DNA of 64,000 nucleotides from Mactromeris polynyma (Eukaryota; Mollusca; Bivalvia; Venerida; Mactridae): the NCBI GenBank assembly GCA_032209605.1, contig JASFXZ010000005.1, positions 23,424,905 through 23,488,904 on the forward strand, in the 5' to 3' direction. Position 1 is the first letter of the stretch. Each line of letters opens with the position of its first letter. This document shows, in pieces, positions 46,602 through 60,239 of the stretch. The translations under genes were made by a program, and so were the position numbers. The notes under the pieces are model-generated. The model saw nothing but the letters and a program-made list of their open reading frames with translations. It did not search any database and was not told the origin of the DNA.

Positions 46602-47850
46602 CTTTTAAATGCAAACATGGATACTAGTTTAAAATTAAAACGTGTACTACACATGAAACACAATTTAACTACATTGAGACATTTAATCAGGATTACATTG
46701 TATATTATTATGATGTTCGTACTTAAGATATGTATAAACTAAGACCGGAGTCCAGAGACACGGGAACGATTTAGCTGTAAATTGTGCACACTAAAAACGG
46801 CCGCTATCTTAAACTTTCCTTTAAATTAAAACTGTATATTCAGATATTTTTGCGAAGCATCAAGTTTGACTCTCAGTTACTCGGTTGCTTCGCGGAGAGT
46901 TTTTACTTGAAACATAAACTAACGCGTAAAAAGGTTAATGTTTCGTAAACATATATATTCGCGAATGTTACTATCTCGCTGAAACAGTGACATTTCTAAC
47001 ATTACAAAAATAGAATTGACGAAATAGCAATAACGTTATTGTTTCTCTAACACAACTCGTATTAATATATAGTAATAGTAATTAGTTATTACGTGACGTC
47101 ATCAGCACGAGACTAATCCTATACGGGGGTGTTTTCCAGCACTGGTGTGAACGCGGGAATTCCTTGTCTGGTATACAAATGAAAGCGCTGAAAGCGCAGA
47201 AAGACTGGGTCAGTCGAAGTTTCTTGTGACCCGTAAAGACTTCTCATGCAGAGAATGTAGAAGCATTGCACTGTCTCGCTCGGGGATGGAAAGAGGGACT
47301 GGTTCACTTACAAGCAATTTTAATTTCAAAGCGTGCATGTATGACTATACGCTCCACACAGCGCTTTGATTCTTCTACCGTTAGATTCACCCGCTGCTGT
47401 ATTACCCAGTATATTTTGATATTTGACCTAATCGGTTTTAGTTCATGTCATTAAAAGTGTAGCACTTACAGAAGGCAGTGTTTCGTTCATTCATCGAGAT
47501 TTGTACTGATACGTTTTAAAAATAGCGTGGCGAATCTGATTAACAAGATGTCAAGTAACGATATGACGCATTTCAAAATATACACAGATTCCGCCCGTAC
47601 AGTTGTTTAAATGACCTTAAATCATTACACATTTACAGGCATCGGAATAATTTTGGCATGCCGACGAAACGATAGTCACTTACGTTCGATTTATTTAGTT
47701 TTTCTAGCAATTTCCATAGTCTCGGCGGCATTTCTATGACAGTGAAAGCTTATTCAATGCACACTCACATAAAGTTTATTTACACATGTTTACTGTCTTA
47801 CAACGACTCGCTGAATGGCCCTGAACACATGTCGACCGTCTAAATATAGA
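46602..47850. other. Upstream of the WSC exon; first exon not located
   Basis: A signal-peptide exon ending in phase 1 should lie on the minus strand here or further right. Several ATG-plus-donor candidates exist (near 47275, 47470, 47690), but none encodes a convincing signal peptide in the right phase. Confidence 0.35.
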
Positions 47851-47851
47851 C

Positions 47852-48013
47852 TGTGTATTCACACTGGCTGTGGGGATTGTAAAACCGATCAAATGTGTCT
47901 AACTCTGATACTAGGATGTGTATTCGCACTGGCTGTGGGGATTGTAAAACCGATCAAATGTGTCTAACTCTGATACTAGGATGTGTATTCGCACTGGCTG
48001 TGGGAATAGTGAA
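47852..48013. repeat. 65-bp tandem repeat split by the RTE insertion
   Basis: The unit starts TGTGTATTCGCACTGGCTGT and recurs at 47852, 47917 and 47982. The third unit is cut at 48013 and resumes at 51203-51242 on the far side of the RTE element. Confidence 0.9.
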
Positions 48014-51000
48014 CTCCGCCATTGTCGGTCTCAAGCCCGGATGAGAAAGGAGGAGAGTTGTGTATAGGGCCAGCACCCCTATCACGTAAAAAAACACTTC
48101 GCTACGGAAACCACACAAGTAAATCAAAATAACTTCACCGGTACTCAGGGAGACATTCATCAAACTATTGATGGAATGACTGTTATTAGTGAAAGCAGAA
48201 ATGAAGCTAGTAACACGAGAAATGGACTTCTGAGGCCAAAATCCCTACTTAGAGTTGGAGGATGGAATGTCCGCACCATGTACGAAGTAGGAAAAACTGC
48301 ACAAATTGAAAAAGAAATGATGAACTATAACATAGATATATTGGGCATAAGTGAATGCAGGTGGACAGGTTGCGGGTCAGTTATAACAGCAAATGGACAC
48401 AAGATAGTTTACTCTGGGAGAAAAGATAACATCCATAGAGAAGGTGTAGCCATCATAATGAATAAACAAGCAAGTAAAGCTCTTATAGAATGGAAACCCA
48501 TAGATGAGAGAATAATAACAGCTAGATTTGACTCAAAATATGTGAAACTAACTCTGATTCAATGCTATGCACCAACAAACGAAGCAGACATTGAAACTAA
48601 AACAGACTTCTATGAAAAACTAAGAAGTGTATTGGAAGGAGGGCATGCACATGATGTTGTGCTGGTAAATGGAGACTTAAACGCAAAAGTAGGAAGTGAC
48701 AACACCGGAGTAGAGAGAATAATGGGTAACAACGGATGTGGAACTTGTAATGAAAATGGAAATTTATTGATTGAATTTTGCGGACTAAATGATCTGGTTA
48801 TTGGTGGTACGCTGTTCCAACACAAAGATATACATAAGCTGACATGGACATCGCCAAACAGGAGAGACAAAAATCAAATAGACCATTTAATGATTAATGG
48901 CAGATGGCGACATTCACTAAATGATGTATCTGTAAAAAGAGGAGCAGACTGTGGAAGTGACCACTACCTGATTATTGGTAAAATAAAGTTGAAACTCAAG
49001 AAAGCTCCAAAGATAAATGAACTGGGCAGGAAAGCATTTGACCTACAGAGACTGAAGGACAACAAAATAAGACAAAAATTTAATACTGAAATAAGAAACA
49101 GATATCAAGTACTCCGCGAAATTGATGACAACAATGAAAACATGGGTGAAAACATAACAGAAATCTGGGATAACATCAAGGACATTTATACAAAAACATC
49201 AGAGAAAGTATTGGGTCTACGAAACAGAAAAAGAAAACAGTGGCTGTCAGACAAGACCTGGGAAAACATCAAAGAACGGAAAATCATAAAAACAAAACTT
49301 AATACAGCTAAATCTGACAGATTGAAAGCCAAATTGCAATCAGACTATAGAGATAAAGACAAAGAAGTTAAAAAATGTGCGAAGAAAGATAGGAGGAACT
49401 ATGTTGAAGAGCTTGCACATGAAGCAGAAGAAGCGTCCAAGCGTGGAGAGCTCAGTGTAGTGTATAAGATCACCAGACAGCTGTGCGGAAAGTCGAGCAA
49501 CAACGACGCACCAGTACTATCCAAAGAGGGGAAGTTACTAACTACAGACAAAGAAAAGTTAGATAGATGGGCAGAACACTTTAATAACATCCTGAATAGG
49601 ACTGAAACAAATGATGATATACCCGACATTCAACCGTTCGGAGACTTACTTGAAATAGACACAGAAGTTGTATGCAAGAATGAAATCCAGAAAGCAATAA
49701 GACAACTAAAAAATGGTAAAGCGCCAGGCATAGATAACATCAGTGCAGAATTACTAAAATCAGACATAGAGTCAACAAGCGAGATACTGCATTATCTATT
49801 TACCAACATATGGATAAATGAAGTAATACCAACAGAATGGGACAAAGGCATAATTGTAAAACTACAAAAGAAGGGAGACCTGAAACTATGTAACAACTGG
49901 CGAGGAATATCACTACTTTCAATCCCTAGCAAAGTATTCCTCAGAGTTATCAAGAATAGAATTACTGATTCCATCAACAGTAAGCTGCGTGAAGAACAGG
50001 CAGGATTCAGAAATAACAGAGGCTGCATAGACCACCTATTTACCCTTCGTAACATCATAGAACAATCCATAGAGTGGCAAAACAAACTAGTACTCAACTT
50101 CATTGACTTCCAAAGAGCATTTGACAGTGTGATAAGAGAATATATTTGGGATATCCTGAGAGCATATGGAGTACCATCAAAAATTGTAAAGCTGATAAAG
50201 ATATTCTACGACAAGTACGAATGCAGTGTATTACACAATGGTCAGCTTTCTGATTGGTTCTCAGTGGATACAGGCGTCAGACAAGGATGTGTAATCTCTC
50301 CTCTTCTCTTTTTAATAGTTGTCGACTGGTGTATGAGGTCAACTTTAGGAAATGGAAACACCGGAATAAGATGGACACTCAACTCCTTTCTTGAAGACTT
50401 AGACTTTGCAGATGACATTTGCTTATTATCCAGCAATAGAACACAAATGCAAACGAAAACAACAAGATTGAAAAACATGTCAAACAAACTTGGGCTCAAA
50501 ATAAACATCCAGAAAACGAATGTCATGTCAATCAACGACCAATCAAGTAAAACACCGATAAAGATTGGGTCCTTAAACATCGAGGAAATAGCAGACTTTA
50601 CATACCTAGGCAGTGTAATAAGCAGTGATAATGGGACCACCAAAGACATTAAAGCAAGACTGAGTAAAGCAAGAACATCCTTCTGTCAACTCAGACCAAT
50701 TTGGAATCATCATCTCTTGCCAGAAACACCAAACTTAAAATTTACAACAGCAATGTCAAATCTGTACTTCTTTACGGCTCAGAATGTTGGAGAATTATAC
50801 AAACTGACTTCAACAAATTGGCTGCATTCCACAATACCTGCTTAAGAAGAATTTGTAAAATCTTTTGGCCCAACAAAATAACAAATCAGGAATTATACAA
50901 GCTGACATCACAAAGAGACATTAGAGATGAAATAAAAACTAGAAGATGGAAATGGATTGGTCACGTCTTAAGGAAGGAACCAACAAACATCGCTAAAGTG

Positions 51001-51202
51001 TCACTGAGATGGACTCCGACTGGCAAGAGGAAAAGGGGAAGACCAAAGGAAACATGGAGAAGAACAGTGGAAAGAGAGATGAAGGAGGTTGGGATGTCAT
51101 GGCGAGAAGTAGAGAAGAAAGCACAAAACAGAGTGTTATGGAGAGAGCTAGTGTTGGCCTTATGTGCATCAAAGCACGAAGAGGATTAAGTAAGTAAGTA
51201 AG
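48014..51202 (+). mobile_element. RTE-type non-LTR retrotransposon, near full length
   Basis: The element has a short 5' UTR (48014-48175), one long ORF, no further 3' UTR, and ends in four TAAG units (51187-51202) that overlap the stop codon; a short-repeat tail is typical of RTE. TGGGAATAGTGAA directly flanks it (48001-48013, 51203-51215), a 13-bp target duplication without mismatch, so insertion is recent. It sits inside a 65-bp tandem array, which fixes both ends. Confidence 0.93.
48176..51189 (+). CDS. RTE endonuclease-reverse transcriptase (one frameshift)
   Basis: The first open stretch (48176-50845) carries an apurinic-type endonuclease (residues about 25-275: GGWNVRTMYEVGKTAQIEKE, GISECRWTG, VNGDLNAKVG, a QIDHL block and a GSDHYL catalytic block) and a reverse transcriptase with FADD at residues 744-747 and upstream blocks GKAPGIDNISAELL, AGFRNNRGCIDHL, FQRAFDSV and GVRQGCVISP. 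Around 50700-50715 the frame shifts. The true C-terminus continues in the other frame from 50701 (TKLKIYNSNVKSVLLYGSEC...KRKRGRPKETWRRTVEREMK) to TAA 51187-51189. The start could lie slightly upstream. The element needs one base corrected to be intact, so this copy is probably inactive as read. Confidence 0.9.
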
Positions 51203-51359
51203 TGGGAATAGTGAAACTATCAAATGTGTCTTATTCTGATACGGCTGTTTCCAAAATTACGGTTACTAAAGACATGGGGCTAATGCCACAGTCTAAAAAA
51301 ACTATCTTACACCCCCAGCGTGTAGGATGAGTCTCGTGCTGATGACGTTATCTCCTTTG

Positions 51360-52130
51360 CATAGTTTTCAGTGATATATCCAGGGCATTTGACAGAGTAT
51401 GGCATATGGTCTAATTTTCAAACTTAATCAATATGGAATACTTGGAAACCTAGTTAATTGGTTAAGTAACAATTTAAATGGCAGATCTCAGAAAGTTATT
51501 GTTGCATCAGCCTGTTCGAATACACGTTAAAAAGAAGAGGTGTTCCACAAGGCTCCGACCCTTGGTCCTTTATGATTTCCTATCTACATCAACGATATAG
51601 CGGGCTCACTAATTATTATGACCAGTCTTTTCGCGAATGATAGTTCTATTGATGTTTCCACAAACAACATTGATTTAATGGAAGAAACACTTAATAGCGA
51701 TCTAAATTCAATAGCATCATGGTCTAAGCAGTGGCTAGGATATTTCAATACTTCAAAACGGAAATTTTTTTCTTATCGTACTGTAAGAGAAACCGTCCAA
51801 ATTTATAAATAATGAAGTACAACTAAATTTCGTTGAACATTATAAACATCTTGGTGTAACATTCAGTCAGGATGGATCGTGGCATCAACGTATAACAAAT
51901 ATTGTCTCAAAAGCGTCGAAAACTCTTGGTTCCACGAAAATGCTGAAATTCAAAGTTCAAAGGAATACTCTTGATCAAATTTACATTTCTAAATGAAGAG
52001 CTAGAACATGCTTCTTCAGTTTGGGATAATTGTGCCCAGTGCGAAACAGAAATCTTAGAAAAACTACAGTATGAAATAGCTAGGGTTGTCAATGGCTTAA
52101 CTAGATCTATCTAATTCGAAATTTATGAAA
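51360..52130 (+). pseudogene. Decayed LINE reverse transcriptase fragment (Jockey/CR1-like)
   Basis: Broken frames still show FSDISRAFDRVWH, LIFKLNQYGILGNLVNWL, RRGVPQGS, LFANDSSID and VEHYKHLGVTFSQDGSWHQR. The YADD motif is degraded to FAND. Several frameshifts and stops; both ends are missing. It is of a different clade from the RTE just upstream. Confidence 0.75.
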
Positions 52131-54470
52131 GCAGATAGACTGGGTGTGTCTTTCATATAGAAAGCAAATCCAAAAATTAATTTGAATATACAAAGGAAAA
52201 AAAACAATTGGTACCTCCCTTTATAACACAATTGATTCCACTTACAAGTAGTTTCCACTTACAGTTAAGTCAGCTTGTGAAAACCAATATTGGTTAAGAA
52301 ATTATGTCGAATTGAAAGGGCTATTAGAAACCATGTATTATTCGAAATAAAATATTGGACCTAATGAATTCGAATGATTTCGAATAGCCTATATTAATCC
52401 GAGGTGCATAAGAAGATACATCGGGACCTGATATTGACTTTGGATGATACCAAGTATTCGAATAAATGAGGACCGACTGTAGATGATTTTAGAATACAAT
52501 GGCTGTTCTGTCGGAAGAAACAATACATAGGTTATCGTTGTATCGTCTCTGATATTCAATAAGAACACAGTTTGGTCATAAATTGATAAAATAATTGTTG
52601 ATGAAACCTCTTTAGCTCAAAGAAGATCCTGAAATAACTGATGACGGAAACGAATCATTGCTTAAAAGTGACATGTTTTTTTGTCGATCTGATGTTTTTT
52701 ATTTTCATACATTGCTATCACGTGTTTGACATTCATAACCTTGTTAATATTGTATAAATACCATGCACTTAATTATGCATTCCTCTCTGGCACTTTTCGA
52801 CATATGTATATTAAAATATATTGAAGCTTAACACCCAAGTATGTTCCATACATCAACTATCCACGTACTCAAGTGGTTTGTTTATATTTCAACAGTAAGG
52901 AATGAATGAATTGATTGCATTTGAAGGTACATATTAGCATTTGGAATATCAATTTAAATCGACGTATTTATCCTTGGGTAGTTGAAATTTTTACATGGCC
53001 CTTGAGCAATCGAATTTTATAATAAAAATGCATTCAAAGTGGATATGATGAAATTCAAAATTGAATATAAAATTATGCCACTGCTAGGTCATAGCGAAGT
53101 CAACATTTTTTGTAGTGGTGAGTTGCCGCTGGTATCTCAGTCTAAGGGTTGTTTCAACATTTCTGACGATTGTTCTACATGTTAATCAAGTATTTCGCCT
53201 AAATATATTTCTGAAATTAGGTCGGATTTCGAACGTTTCGCATCGTAAATATATCACTTCCTTTAGTAATTAAATTTGGTCTGCATTCCGCTATATCATT
53301 TAAATCAAGTGCGTATGTTCCGTTTTATGTTCCGCTAAGATATAAGACTGTTTACACGACCGGTTGTATCTCGGTCAGCATATTTGAGAACCAGCTGTCG
53401 ACAAACCGACGAAGGATTCTAACCTTACGAGGTTACCCCTTTCCATGTCCCGACACATGTGCCTAGATTCCATACCACGAACTTTGAGTAACACTAGCCA
53501 TAATCCAAACGACGTTGCAAATTTACGTAGCGTCTCTGGCGCTACACTAGCCCACTAAGCACATGATATGGACAGTGTCGGTGTCAAGTTAGCAGTTGTA
53601 ACAGCCCTAGTACTGCTTCCTGTCGCTGCTAGTGGTATCGGCAGTAATACCAGCGTGCAGCAGTTTACTACTGTTATACAGTAAATGGCAGTAATACTGC
53701 TCCGTTTGACAGCAATAAACATATGCGAAATTGCAGAAATTTCTAAATTCTTCGATACAAAAATCGAAGCAACAAAAGCAATTTTAAAGATCGTCACCAT
53801 TCTGTAAATTAATATACATTTGTACATGTATGTTAGAAATCTGTTGGAAATGCTTGAACACGCTTACATTATTTCCATTGCCGTATGAACTGGCTACGAC
53901 TGTATAATACCGACAGGGTGTTTGCTGTTGAGTCGTTATGGCACTGTTACGGCTACAATAAAGAACAGTAATGCTGCTACTGATGGTGTTGTCGTTGGTG
54001 CTGCTACTGTTGCTTCTGCTGAAGACTTCACGTCCGACGGTATGGAATAACATTTGTATACCATTTACATTCAAAGATTCTTATAAATACAAAAATAATT
54101 CAAAGGTCAAAGGATATTCTTCATGTAGTTAGTTGTATAAATTTCTGATGCACTAATAAATCATTGTTTTTTTAGCTTGTTATAATCTGCCTTATGTAGG
54201 ACAGGGCCCTAGATAATGTTGTTAAAATGCTTGGCCCAACCCTTTTTAATATATATATGTACAAGTTCTTTGTATGTTTGTGCAAGTATGATAGATGTAT
54301 CATGAATCTAAAATTAAATATAATTAAACTGAAAGCTAGCGTTATCCTGGTGAATCATCATTGAATTATTTATTGTTCATAAAGGACAGATTAGATGTTA
54401 CATACATCCCAGGGAAACGCCGACCTACGAAAGATTGGGTGGTGAGGAGATGAGCTGAAGATTTTTCATG
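52131..54470. other. Region without recognisable gene
   Basis: Two overlapping minus-strand open frames (53555-53827, 53784-54074) are rich in repeated AGCAGTATTACTGCC-like words. The first begins with a hydrophobic, signal-like stretch (MVTIFKIAFVASIFVS), but no donor in the phase needed by the WSC gene was found. I do not call a gene here. Confidence 0.4.
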
Positions 54471-54932
54471 TTTGTGATTGTTGATTAAAATGTACACCAC
54501 TTTATACTAATTTCTAGTTAAGAATATTCACCAGTTGGAACATGTAATGCATGGTACAAACTGTACAAAGGCATATCATGCACCATAGTATATGCATTAA
54601 CTATATATAATGAAAAAGTAAAGCGTGTAAAGGTCATGGTAACACAAGTTTTCGGACGTTTGACTATTCCGTACGATAACAACAGAAACTATTTTACTGT
54701 ATAAGATAACTACATACCTCGTAAATCACAACAAATCACTAAAACATTTACCCACATAAAATTCATATCTCTTTGATCGGATAAATCCACAGATTATTGT
54801 GAGTCAGTTTTTTATAAGTATATAGTAAACATGGAATACTAAGGAAAATAAAGACCACTCGAGCTTATTGTTTATAATACAGTACAGGAAGTGTTACTCA
54901 CTGAATTTCACATTTAGTCCGCTTCCAAATTC
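54471..54932. repeat. 450-bp dispersed repeat, copy B
   Basis: Near-identical partner of 25583-26036, same orientation. Extra AAAGTAAAG-like bases near 54612. Unclassified. Confidence 0.85.
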
Positions 54933-57700
54933 CAGCCTATAAATGATGAATCGAATGTACATGTACTGTTCTTTTGTATTTATGTGGACACGTACGAGTA
55001 TAGTAGGACCAACGTCTGATGGCAAATTAACATTTACTCAAGTTAATTAGCCGACTGTTCCACCTTCAATAAAAGGGGTGATCGTTTATAGTCTCAGTCA
55101 ATAAGCGCTTGTGTATAACATTATAACATTAACGAAACATGAACCATTATTCAAATATACATCTGTATGAGCCTCTGTAGCTCAATTATGGAAGCCTAGA
55201 AATTACCCGTTCGAGCCTCAAATATTTTATTTACAGAGATAAATTATTACATACTTAATTTTTTCTTAATTTGTCGTTTACACGCTAATCATTTAGTTAA
55301 ATTTAATACCAACTGTAGTATGTCATGTTGTTATCAACATACAACTACTTGAAGAGTAGCACTATTGAATAGATTGGTTTACAAATAAGGTTTCAGCATG
55401 TATATGGATGTTATCATGGCTCACCAGCAATGTCTGTGCTAGACTTATAAAACGATCAGCGCAATAGTCATCGTTTTCATCTCTTACATCATCCTAATCG
55501 GTTCTTCTCATGTGAACATTTGCAATAATTTCTCTGTCATGCTTCGACAGAACGGTGCGCTTTTCCATATGTCCTGCCAAAGTAGGTTCAGGTTAACACA
55601 TATCATCTAGTTTTCTGTGATACACTCACAATATTTCGTGACAAGCATGCTACTTCCGAGATGCATACCCAACTCTCGTGTCACTGCGGCCTGACCAACT
55701 TCCTATTGAATTATAGAAGGAAAATATCTTAAAACCGCGATAAATCAAAATCTGTTAAAGGTATCTTTCGTGTGCAAACAAATGTTAGAGATCAAACCTT
55801 CTACTTTATGATGGTGTAAATAACATGTTTCTGTGATTTCTACATCACTGTCCTTTTTTGAGGTTTTTAAGGTCCACTTTTTTACATTGAACTAAGAAGG
55901 GGCTAAAACAATACCTGTGAATTTAAATACTTTCCAATAGAGGTAGATACTGTGTGCATATATATATTAGAGTTCAAAACGTGTACTTTCAAACACACTT
56001 TTTTAGATTTAATGTTGGTGCTCTATTATGCTGTCCTTTTTAACGATGTTTGTTAAAAATTGTCTGTTTTTTTCTATAATTTCGAATACACTAGATATTG
56101 CGGTGTACGTGTGGTCGGTATCCAGCAGCGCTCGCGCGGCATGACTTCTGATTAAAATGATAAGCTGTTAATTGACTTGGAGTGCGCTTTATAGGGAAGA
56201 ATTTGGGGAAATATGACTTTTTATAGAATAGTGTAAAGACGAAATATTGGTGTGGTTAATTATTGGGTGACAATAGCATGACGTTAATCAGTAAAGATGT
56301 TAAAATTTGAATAAAATAAGAATAATTTTGGCGTTGATATTGTTAAACGTTGTAGTCCTACTTGAATGTTAAAATTATATATTACTGTTATTTATATATT
56401 GTAAAAAATATGTAGCAATTGTTCAGAACTTAAATATAATATAAAATTGTTATCTGTACATTTTGGCGGTAATCTTTTTAACTTTATAGGCCTACTTCAA
56501 TTTGAAAATTATAATAGTAGTTATATCTATACATTGTACAGATGTTACAGTTATTTAGGACTTACATGAAATAAAATTAAACTCACGAGGTTTGATATTC
56601 ATTTTATCAGTCTTTTCATAATTGTTTTATTCTGCAGGAGAAATATCATCCCGCTAAAAATATGCATGAAATACATACATAACACAGTATGATTAAATTC
56701 ACTTAAAACTCTGGTCGCATACATTCATTTGTTTAAATAATGCAATAATACCAGTATTCATTGTCATATCAAGATAATATTCTTAATTATAATAATACAA
56801 AATATGGTATCATGTAAGTTTAATGATAAGTAATAATAAATAAATAAACAACACGTGTTGGGATATTAATTAAACTTTCATTTTTTTCAAAAATGGTAGA
56901 AAATGAATGAAATTTTTATTTTCACATCAATTCATTGTTGTTCTATTCAAATATGAAGAGCTAACTGATAGCATTCACAATTGTTGAAATGAACATGCTC
57001 CAACATACGAGAACAATGTGCATCGTTCTACCGGATAATTTGTCATCACAAGTTTGTTTCCCTCAACAACATAGTATTACTTCTTTTCGTACATTCCAAT
57101 TTGACATAATATAATATTTCAATTAAAAACTTATGTCTCAATACAAGGTGTGAAATGTGATATATTTCAACCAACTGTTTGTCATCCATGCGTATTTTCA
57201 CATATTTGTGTTTAGTAATTGACTTACACCAAAGGTGTAAAGATAACTAGTCAATTACTTCCAAATACAATTTATTTATCAGTCATAATATTGTGTTGTG
57301 AATTTCTTGTATCCTAAAAGTCAGTCAATGAAAATATAGAGATCCCATATCGTGCAAAATATACACATACATACTGATACATCAAGATAAAGGCTACTAA
57401 TTTTGAAAATTCTTAATGAAAACATGAATCTCGGGATTCGAACAGGGGCAGTTTGCAATGACATTATGACGCGTTTCTATAATGCAACGTAATAAACCCG
57501 CTATTGGTTCGTATCTATCTAAATGATTATGGTCGTTGTTATTGTGTTTCAGATCTTTGCCCTACTATACTGAGCAAATGTAGAAACGTCCCACTTTTTG
57601 AACAGACATATGTTCGGCTATGTTTATGTTACACATTCAGTGAATGAACATGCGATACACTGGTAATTTGTAAATACACCTGTGTAAGGTTGACACCAAA
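54933..57700. other. Gene-poor region with tRNA-like and possible Tc1 relics
   Basis: GCCTCTGTAGCTCAATTATG and CGTTCGAGCCTC at 55172-55226 form a degraded tRNA-like A/B box pair related to those in the 2.2-kb repeat. On the minus strand, 55580-55700 reads VGQAAVTRELGMHLGSS, faintly like a Tc1 N-terminal helix-turn-helix. Otherwise nothing was recognised. Confidence 0.35.
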
Positions 57701-57865
57701 TGCAACACGTGAAAACCGTTCACCAACCGGAACCTTGATTTTCACTTAATGCACGTGCGCGTTATACACGTGCTCGATAAATTAATTCAGTCAACGTCGT
57801 ACGATACTTGCGACACAGACTAATCCGAAAATTGAAAAAATGTTTACCTTTTCACTCTTTTCATC

Positions 57866-58840
57866 ATGCCATGCTTGTCTGAAGTTGAAAGACATCAGGC
57901 TTTTGGAATGCTTCAGGCGGAAATGACGGCCAGTGCCGTCGCCCGCAGGTTTGGCTGCTGTCTGAAGACCATACAGAGGCTTGCGACCCGGTACCAACAG
58001 ACTGGGACTGTTGGCGATCATCCCCGCCCTGGTCACCCCCGTGTCACCACCGCTAAAACTGATCGCTACATCACGTTAACGCACTTGCGTCAGCGTAGGT
58101 TGCCAGCCACCGTAACGGCTAGGAGATACGGTGTGTCATCGCAGACCATCCGTTATCGCTTGCGATTAACGCTCAGCCGATCAGACCACGACGCCCATAT
58201 ACCGGTCAAATAATGACGCGACGTCACCGTTGTGCTAGGTTATTGTGATCACGACATCATTTGAATTGGAGGCGGGCTGATTGGAACCGAGTTCTCTTTA
58301 CTGACGAATTTCGGTTCACAGTCAGACATGCAGATGGTAGGCTACGCATCTATAGGCGTAACAACGAGATATTTGCAGATTGCTGTGTTGTTGAGAGGGA
58401 CAGGTTCGGTGGTTGGGGTGTAACGGTATGGGGTGGGATCATGGGTAACCGTAAGACTGAGCTAGTAGTCATACAGGGCAACCTTAATGCACAGCGTTAC
58501 ATTACTGATGTGCTAACTCCTTGTGCAATGCCTTTCATTCGCCGCCACGGCCCTGGTGGAACACTGCAGCAAGACAATGCCCGCCCGCACACAGCCAGAC
58601 TCACAACTCAATACCTGGCTCGTGGTTTCCCCTGATCTCAACCCGATAGAGCACATCTGGGATGAGCTGGATCGTAAGGCGAGGGCCAACCACCAAATTG
58701 ACAACATTCGAGATCTGACACAGGCTTTACAGCAAGAGTGGATGAATCTGCCTAACGCACTAATTGTGCGTTACGTGACGTCCATGCGCCGTATAATTAT
58801 GGCGTGTATTCGTGCAAATGGTGGCCACACACGATATTAA
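57866..58840 (+). pseudogene. Broken Tc1-like DD34E transposase
   Basis: N-terminal helix-turn-helix region (57866-58213; MPCLSEVERHQAFGML, HPRPGHPRVTTAKTDRYITL), then stops at 58211 and near 58239, then the catalytic region in 58261-58635 (VLFTDEFRF, RFGGWGVTVWGGIMG, QQDNARPHTA). A deletion with frameshift at about 58620 precedes SPDLNPIEHIWDEL and the C-terminal GGHTRY-stop. No terminal inverted repeats are found; the right side runs into the 2.2-kb repeat at about 58913. GC content is visibly higher than the flanks. Related to, but clearly different from, the intact element at 62108. Confidence 0.9.
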
Positions 58841-58912
58841 TAATACTGGATACAACTTGGACTTTTTTAGGGAGAGAAATCATTAATCCCTAAACATTTT
58901 AAAAAACAAATT

Positions 58913-59337
58913 CATATTCCATTGTACAGCATGGACTTTGGGTTTCTCTTGTCATGTTGGAGAACGCAAGCCATTTCTCAGCGTGAATACCAATTCTCAA
59001 GTCCAGTGTTCCTGAGCAATAAATAACATAGAACTAGACTGTGTGTGCCTCTATAACTCAGTCGGTTAAATGTTCTGTATTTAGATGTATTATTGAAATA
59101 TTAAGCACCTGTTCGACTCTCACCCGAGGTATTCTTTACTTTTTTAATTGTTTGTAAATATATACTCCGCACCACAGACGTTCATCAGGAAGCAATATAC
59201 CAGTTCAATACCCAGAAAGTTATTCTTTTTGCCGATAGATCATATTCAATCCAAAGCTTGAAAAAAGACTCATCTGCGTCACTTGATTATTTAAAATGTA
59301 ATCCGTCCATTGTTCTTGCTTTTATTTAATTCAGATT
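58913..59337. repeat. 2.2-kb repeat, partial copy 4
   Basis: Matches copy 2 from TATTCCATTGTACAGCATGG to TGTTCTTGCTTTTATTT, including the tRNA-like segment (59047-59132). It is more diverged than copies 2 and 3 are from each other. Confidence 0.8.
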
Positions 59338-59509
59338 TTTTATTTTGACCCCTACCGACATCGCCATTATCTCACTCGAAAACTTATCATCCCAGCAAAA
59401 TTAGGTCAACTATTATGGCTTCACAAATTAATAAACTTCATTTTCTGTATAGGTCTTAGTACCACCAACCTTATAGATTTCCAGCAATCTTTCTTTGACG
59501 TTTCTACAT

Positions 59510-60239
59510 AGTGTTTTTGTTCAAACAACCAACATGGAGTTGTTCACTTAATGTGTATATTTCCAATTGCGTTTGTACACTTTCATTTACTTTTAGTTCA
59601 CTCCGCCTCTTCCTGTGTCTTACGTCCAATACGCATCCAGAATTGTTCAAATGTTTGGTCAACTAATCCATTTATTATGGCATTTTGCACAATATCTTTT
59701 AAGTGTTTTCATTAAGTAAATCTGGTAAGTGATCAATATGACTGTAAATTATAAGCCGGTTATAACTCACATATTAGAATTATAAACAAATCAAGTGCAA
59801 GGAAGCGTCAATGAAACATGGTACGTGTGCGTGTATATCCTGCAGAACATACCAATTCTGGTACAACCTGTAAAAGACTGCGAGGTCAAAGAAACTGACA
59901 TAACATAAGAAAAACAATTACCGCGTAATAATAATCCTTTGAACCAAAAATCTAATAAAATTATTTGAAGAAGAACTTACTACATACATGCATACATAAA
60001 CGGTATATTTACGATACAATTATATTTCCGCCAAAAGCAAACAGTGTTATTTATATTTCATAGCGGAATTCAAAAACGTTGCATTGATGTAAACTGTTTA
60101 TTACCTCCCTTGTATACAGACATGGTATTTCTAGATTTTGGCATTAGGAATAAATTATCAGGAATCAAATTTCATATCAGATACAAGAACAAAACAAATT
60201 TTGGCCATTGATAGGAAGAACTGAATTTTCAGAAAAGTG
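59510..60239. repeat. 2.2-kb repeat, partial copy 5 with internal deletion
   Basis: Resumes at AGTGTTTTTGTTCAAACAAC and jumps at about 60000 from TACATACATGCATACATA to AACGGTATATTTACGAT, losing more than 1 kb of the unit. The preceding 59338-59509 is unrelated filler. Confidence 0.75.

Noticed and set aside
47852..48013. CRISPR-like repeat array
   Set aside because: Direct 65-bp repeats without spacers in a eukaryotic genome; an ordinary tandem repeat interrupted by an RTE.
53555..54074. Signal-peptide exon of the WSC receptor
   Set aside because: MVTIFKIAFVASIFVS looks signal-like, but no donor ending in phase 1 was found at a sensible distance and the rest is repeat-like.
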